Assembly (NCBI GenBank): GCA_028752905.1
Contig: JAQNBH010000002.1
Location: 37,169,975-37,233,974 of the forward strand
DNA from: Cladorhizidae sp. MBARI D1340-BT2
Taxonomy: Eukaryota; Porifera; Demospongiae; Poecilosclerida; Cladorhizidae
Direction of reading: 5' to 3'
DNA length: 64,000 nt
The translations under genes and the position numbers were made by a program. The notes beneath the pieces were generated by a model. The model worked only from the letters and a program-made list of their open reading frames with translations, searched no databases and was not told where the DNA came from. Shown here in pieces: positions 58,601 to 64,000 of this stretch. The first letter of the stretch is position 1. The number at the start of each line of letters is the position of its first letter.

Positions 58601-61600
58601 TCTATATATACCCTGCTCTATATTCACCATCTCTATATATATATCCTGCTCTATATTCACCTCTATATATATATCCTACTCTATATTCACCTCTCTATAG
58701 CTCTATATCCATCTCTATATATATATCCTGCTCTATATTTACCTCTATATATATATCCTACTCTATATTCACCTTTATATATATATCCTGCTCTATATTC
58801 ACCTCTCTATATATATCCTACTCTATATTCACCTCTATATATATCCTGCTCTATATCCTTCTCTATATATATATCCTGCTCTATATTCACCATCTCTATA
58901 TATATCCTGCTCTATATTCACCATCTCTCTATATATCCTGCTCTATATTCACCTCTCTATATATCCTGCTCTATATTCACCTCTATATATCCTGCTCTAT
59001 ATTCACCTCTCTATATATCCTTCTCTATATTCACCTCTCTATATATATACCCTGCTCTATATTCACCATCTCTCTCTATATATATTGCTCTATATTCACC
59101 TCTCTATATATATCCTGCTCTATATTCACCTCTATATATACCCTGCTCTATATTCATCTCCCTATATATCTGCTCTATATTCACCTCTCTATATATATCC
59201 TGCTCTATATTCACCTCTCTATATATACCCTGCTCTATATTCACCATCTCTATATATATCCTGCTCTATATTCACCTCTCTATATATATCCTGCTCTATA
59301 TTAACCTCTCTATATATATCCTACTCTATATTCACCTCTTTATATACCCTGCTCTATATTCACCTCTCTATATATATTCTGCTCTATATTCACCTCTCTA
59401 TATATATCCTGCTCTATATTCACCTCTCTATATATACCCTGCTCTATATTCACCATCTCTATATATATATCCTGCTCTATATTCACCTCTATATATATCC
59501 TAGTCTATATTCACCTCTCTATAGCTCTATATCCATCTCTATATATATATGCTGCTCTATATTTACCTCTATATATATATCCTACTCTATATTCACTTTT
59601 ATATATATATCCTGCTCTATATTCACCTCTATATATATCCTACTCTATATTCACCTCTATATATATCCTGCTCTATATCCATCTCTATATATATATCCTG
59701 CTCTATATTCACCATCTCTATATATATCCTGCTCTATATTCACCTCTCTATATATATCCTGCTCTATATTCACCTCTCTATATATATCCTGCTCTATAAT
59801 TCACCTCTCTATATATATCCTGCTCTATATTCACCTCTCTATATATATCCTACTCTATATTCACCTCTATATATACTGCTCTATATTCACCATCTCTCTA
59901 TATATATCCTGCTCTATATTCACCTCTCTATATATCCTGCTCTATATTCACCTCTCTATATATATACCCTGCTCTATATTCACCATCTCTATATATATAT
60001 ATTGCTCTATATTCACCTCTCTATATATATCCTGCTCTATATTCACCTCTATATATACCCTGCTCTATATTCACCTCTCTATATATCCTGCTCTATATTC
60101 ACCTCTCTATATATATCCTGCTCTATATTCACCTCTCTATATATACCCTGCTCTATATTCACCATCTCTATTTATATCCTGCTCTATATTCACCTCTCTC
60201 TATATATCCTGCTCTATATTCACCTCTATATATAAATCCTACTCTATATTCACCTCTTTATATACCCTGCTCTATATTCACCTCTATATATATATTCTGC
60301 TCTATATTCACCTCTCTATATATATCCTGCTCTATATTCACCTCTCTATATATATCCTGCTCTATATTCACCTCTCTATATATATCCTGCTCTATATTCA
60401 CCTCTATCTATATATATCCTGCTCTATATTCACCTCTATATATATCCTGCTCTATATTCACCTCTATATATATCCTGCTCTATATTCACCTCTATATATA
60501 TCATGCTCTATATTCACCTATCTCTATATATATCCTGTGCTATATTCACCTCTCTATATATATCCTGCTCTATATTCACCTCTCTATATATATCCTGCTC
60601 TATATTCACCTCTCTATATATATCCTACTCTATATTCACCTCTTTATATACCCTGCTCTATCTTCACCTCTCTATATATATTCTGCTCTATATTCACCTC
60701 TCTATATATATCCTGCTCTATATTCACCTCTCTATATATATCCTGCTCTATATTCACCTCTCTATATATATCCTGCTCTATATTCACCTCTATCTATATA
60801 TATCCTGCTCAATATTCACCTCTATATATATCCTGCTCTATATTCACCTCTATATATATCCTGCTCTATATTCACCTCTATATATATCATGCTCTATACT
60901 CACCTCTCTATATATATCCTACTCTATATTCACCTCTATATATACCCTGCTGTATATTCACCTCTATATATATCCTGCTCTATATTCACCTATCTCTATA
61001 TATATCCTGTGCTATATTCCCTCTATATATATCCTGCTCTATATTCAGCTCTCTATATATATCCTGCTCTATATTCACCTATCTCTATATATATCCTGCT
61101 CTATATTCACCTCTCTATATATATCCTGCTCTATATTCACCTCTCTCTATATATATTACTCTATATTCACCTCTCTATATATATCCTACTCTATATTTAC
61201 CTCTATATATACCCTGCTCTATATTCACCTCTATATATATCCTGCTCTATATTCACCTATCTCTATATATACCCTGCTCTATATTCACCTCTCTATATAT
61301 ATCCTGCTCTATATTCACCTCTCTATATATATCCTACTCTATATTCACCTCTATATATATCCTGCTCTATATTCACCTCTCTATATATATCCTGCTCTAT
61401 ATTCATCTCTCTATATATATCCTGCTCTATATTCACCTCTATATATATATCCTGCTCTATATTCTCCTCTCTCTATATATATCCTGCTCTATATTCACCT
61501 CTATATATACCCTGCTCTATATTCACCATCTATATATATATATCCTGCTCTATATTCACCTCTCTATATATATCCTGCTCTATATTCACCTCTCTATATA

Positions 61601-64000
61601 TACCCTGCTCTATATTCACCATCTCTCTATATATATCCTGCTCTATATTCACCATCTCTCTATATATATCCTGCTCTATATTCACCTATATATCCTGCTC
61701 TATATTCACCTCTCTATATATATCGTGCTCTATATTCACCTCTCTATATATACCCTGCTCTATATTCACCATCTCTATATATATATCCTGCTCTATATTC
61801 ACCTCTCTATATATATCCTGCTCTATATTCACCTCTCTATATATACCCTGCTCTATATTCACCATCTCTATATATATATCCTGCTCTATATTCACCTCTC
61901 TATATATATCCTGCTCTATATTCACCTCTCTATATATACCCTGCTCTATATTCACCTCTCTATATATATCCTGCTCTATATTCACCTCTCTATATATATC
62001 CTGCTCTATATTCACCTCTCTATATATACCCTGCTCTATATTCACCATCTCTATATATATCCTGCTCTATATTCACCTCTCTATATATATCCTGCTCTAT
62101 ATTCACCTCTCTATATATATCCTACTCTATATTCACCTCTATATATACCCTGCTCTATATTCACCTCTCTATATATATTCTGCTCTATATTCACCTCTCT
62201 ATATATATCCTGCTCTATATTTACCTCTCTATATATATCCTGCTCTATATTCACCTCTCTATATATATCCTGCTCTATATTCACCTCTATCTATATATAT
62301 CCTGCTCTATATTCACCTCTATATATATCCTGCTCTATATTCACTTCTATATATATCCTGCTCTATATTCACCTCTATATATATCCTGCTCTATATTCAC
62401 CTCTCTATATATATCCTACTCTATATTCACCTATATATACCCTGCTGTATATTCACCTCTATATATATCCTGCTCTATATTCACCTATCTCTATATATAT
62501 CCTGTGCTATATTCACCTCTCTATATATATCCTGCTCTATATTCAGCTCTTTATATATATCCTGCTCTATATTCACCTATCTCTATATATATATCCTGCT
62601 CTATATTCATCTCTCTATTTATATCCTGCTCTATATACACCTCTATATATATCCTACTCTATATTCACCTCTCTATATATATCCTACTCTATATTTACCT
62701 ATCTATATATACCCTGCTCTATATTCACCTATATATATCCTGCTCTATATTCACCTATCTCTATATATACCCTGCTCTATATTCACCTCTCTATATATAT
62801 CCTGCTCTATATTCACCTCTCTATATATACCCTGCTCTATATTCACCACCCTCTATATATCCTGCTCTATATTCACCTCTATATATATATCCTGCTCTAT
62901 ATTCACCTCTCTATATATACCCTGCTCTATATTCACCATCTCTATATATATCCTGCTCTATATTCACCTCTCTATATATATCCTGCTCTATATTCACCTC
63001 TATATATATCCTACTCTATATTCACCTCTATATATACCCTGCTCTATATTCACCTCTCTATATATATTCTGCTCTATATTCACCTCTATATATACCCTGC
63101 TCTATATTCACCATCTATATATATATATCCTGCTCTATATTCACCTCTCTATATATATCCTGCTCTATATTCACCTCTCTATATATACCCTGCTCTATAT
63201 TCACCATCTCTATATATATATCCTGCTCTATATTCACCTCTATATATATATCCTACTCTATATTCACATCTCTATAGCTCTATATCCATCTCTATATATA
63301 TATCCTGCTCTATATTTACCTCTATATATATATCCTACTCTATATTCACCTTTATATATATATCCTGCTCTATATTCACCTCTCTATATATATCCTACTC
63401 TATATTCACCTCTATATATATCCTGCTCTATATCCTTCTCTATATATATATCCTGCTCTATATTCACCATCTCTATATATATCCTGCTCTATATTCACCA
63501 TCTCTCTATATATATCCTGCTCTATATTCACCTCTCTATATATCCTGCTCTATATTCACCTCTATATATCCTGCTCTATATTCACCTCTCTATATATCCT
63601 GCTCTATATTCACCTCTCTATATATATACCCTGCTCTATATTCACCATCTCTCTCTATATATATTGCTCTATATTCACCTCTCTATATATATCCTGCTCT
63701 ATATTCACCTCTATATATACCCTGCTCTATATTCACCTCTCTATATATCTGCTCTATATTCACCTCTCTATATATATCCTGCTCTATATTCACCTCTCTA
63801 TATATACCCTGCTCTATATTCACCATCTCTATATATATCCTGCTCTATATTCACCTCTCTATATATATCCTGCTCTATATTCACCTCTCTATATATATCC
63901 TACTCTATATTCACCTCTTTATATACCCTGCTCTATATTCACCTCTCTATATATATCCTGCTCTATATTCACCTCTCTATATATACCCTGCTCTATATTC
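52626..64000. repeat. ~29-bp satellite, block 2, to the window end, about 390 copies
   Basis: Same family as 38720-42414 (TATATTCACCTCTCTATATA then TATCCTGCTC), with variants TTCACCATCTC, TATACCCTGCTC, TATTCTGCTC and TCCTACTC. Longer blocks are duplicated: 57107-57469 and 61686-62048 are nearly identical 4579 bases apart. Rare markers such as CTCTATAGCTCTATATCC (55387, 58694, 59517, 63272) and CCTGTGCTATATTC (56427, 57921, 60533, 61005, 62502) trace several rounds. The plus-strand unit has no stop in any frame, which creates open frames up to 1201 codons; these are not genes. The array continues beyond the window. Confidence 0.97.

Noticed and set aside
53563..63277. Very long plus-strand ORFs (692, 1201, 796 and 924 codons)
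   Set aside because: They lie wholly in the ~29-bp satellite, whose basic unit has no stop codon in any plus-strand frame. The proteins are only IYPALYSPLY/ISCSIFTSLY/LYIHLSIYIL repeats that shift frame with unit length.

Overview
The window looks like animal (metazoan), non-vertebrate nuclear DNA. The evidence is spliced genes with GT-AG introns, a TATA-type promoter, an NLR-type innate immune receptor (CARD-Death-Ig-NACHT-LRR), a DDX3/PL10-like DEAD-box helicase, Ty3/gypsy and hAT-like transposon remains, and a satellite carrying the animal telomere motif TTAGGG. NLRs with CARD/Death ends are typical of sponges, cnidarians and other invertebrates. A sponge-like organism is my best guess, but it is an inference. 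Roughly two thirds of the window is tandem repeat, with about twenty distinct arrays.

Layout. 1-5970: mostly non-coding, with a 58-bp minisatellite, (CA)n and a 2.7-kb 36-bp array. 5945-11847: the best gene in the window, a TATA promoter, a short 5' UTR exon, an intron made almost wholly of about 62 copies of a 40-bp unit, then one 3.2-kb coding exon for the NLR. 12.6-13.2 kb: a long fold-back element. 13.7-14.7 kb: a dead gypsy pol. 14.6-16 kb: unassigned minus-strand coding-like fragments. 16.1-20.6 kb: a diverged family of exon/donor-like repeats with an embedded 41-bp array. 21.1-23.6 kb: AT-rich diverged minisatellites. 24.9-35.9 kb: three unrelated arrays (24, 30 and 27 bp) packed end to end; the last runs in frame into a gypsy gag ORF with its primer-binding site and short LTR (to 36.62 kb). 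36.6-42.4 kb: further arrays, ending in a ~29-bp satellite.

42.8-49.8 kb: minus-strand DDX3-like helicase exons. The second RecA domain, the Gly-rich C-terminus and one RG-rich N-terminal exon are present, but the ATP-binding/DEAD half is absent from the window between them. Its last intron is a 30-bp array, and the gap with the missing exons holds two further arrays and a 1.6-kb TTAA-flanked transposon. 50.1-51.5 kb: a relative of that transposon sits against a broken hAT/ZMYM1-like gene. 52.6 kb to the end: the same ~29-bp satellite as at 38.7-42.4 kb, with multi-kb higher-order duplication.

The real genes are few. The NLR would be a cytosolic sensor using CARD and Death domains for signalling; the helicase is a housekeeping RNA-remodelling factor; the rest is transposon-derived. 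Most long open frames are artefacts of stop-free repeat units. The most interesting signals are the Ig insert in the NLR, the amplification of the NLR 5' splice donor into a large array, and the recurrence of donor-like motifs in other arrays.
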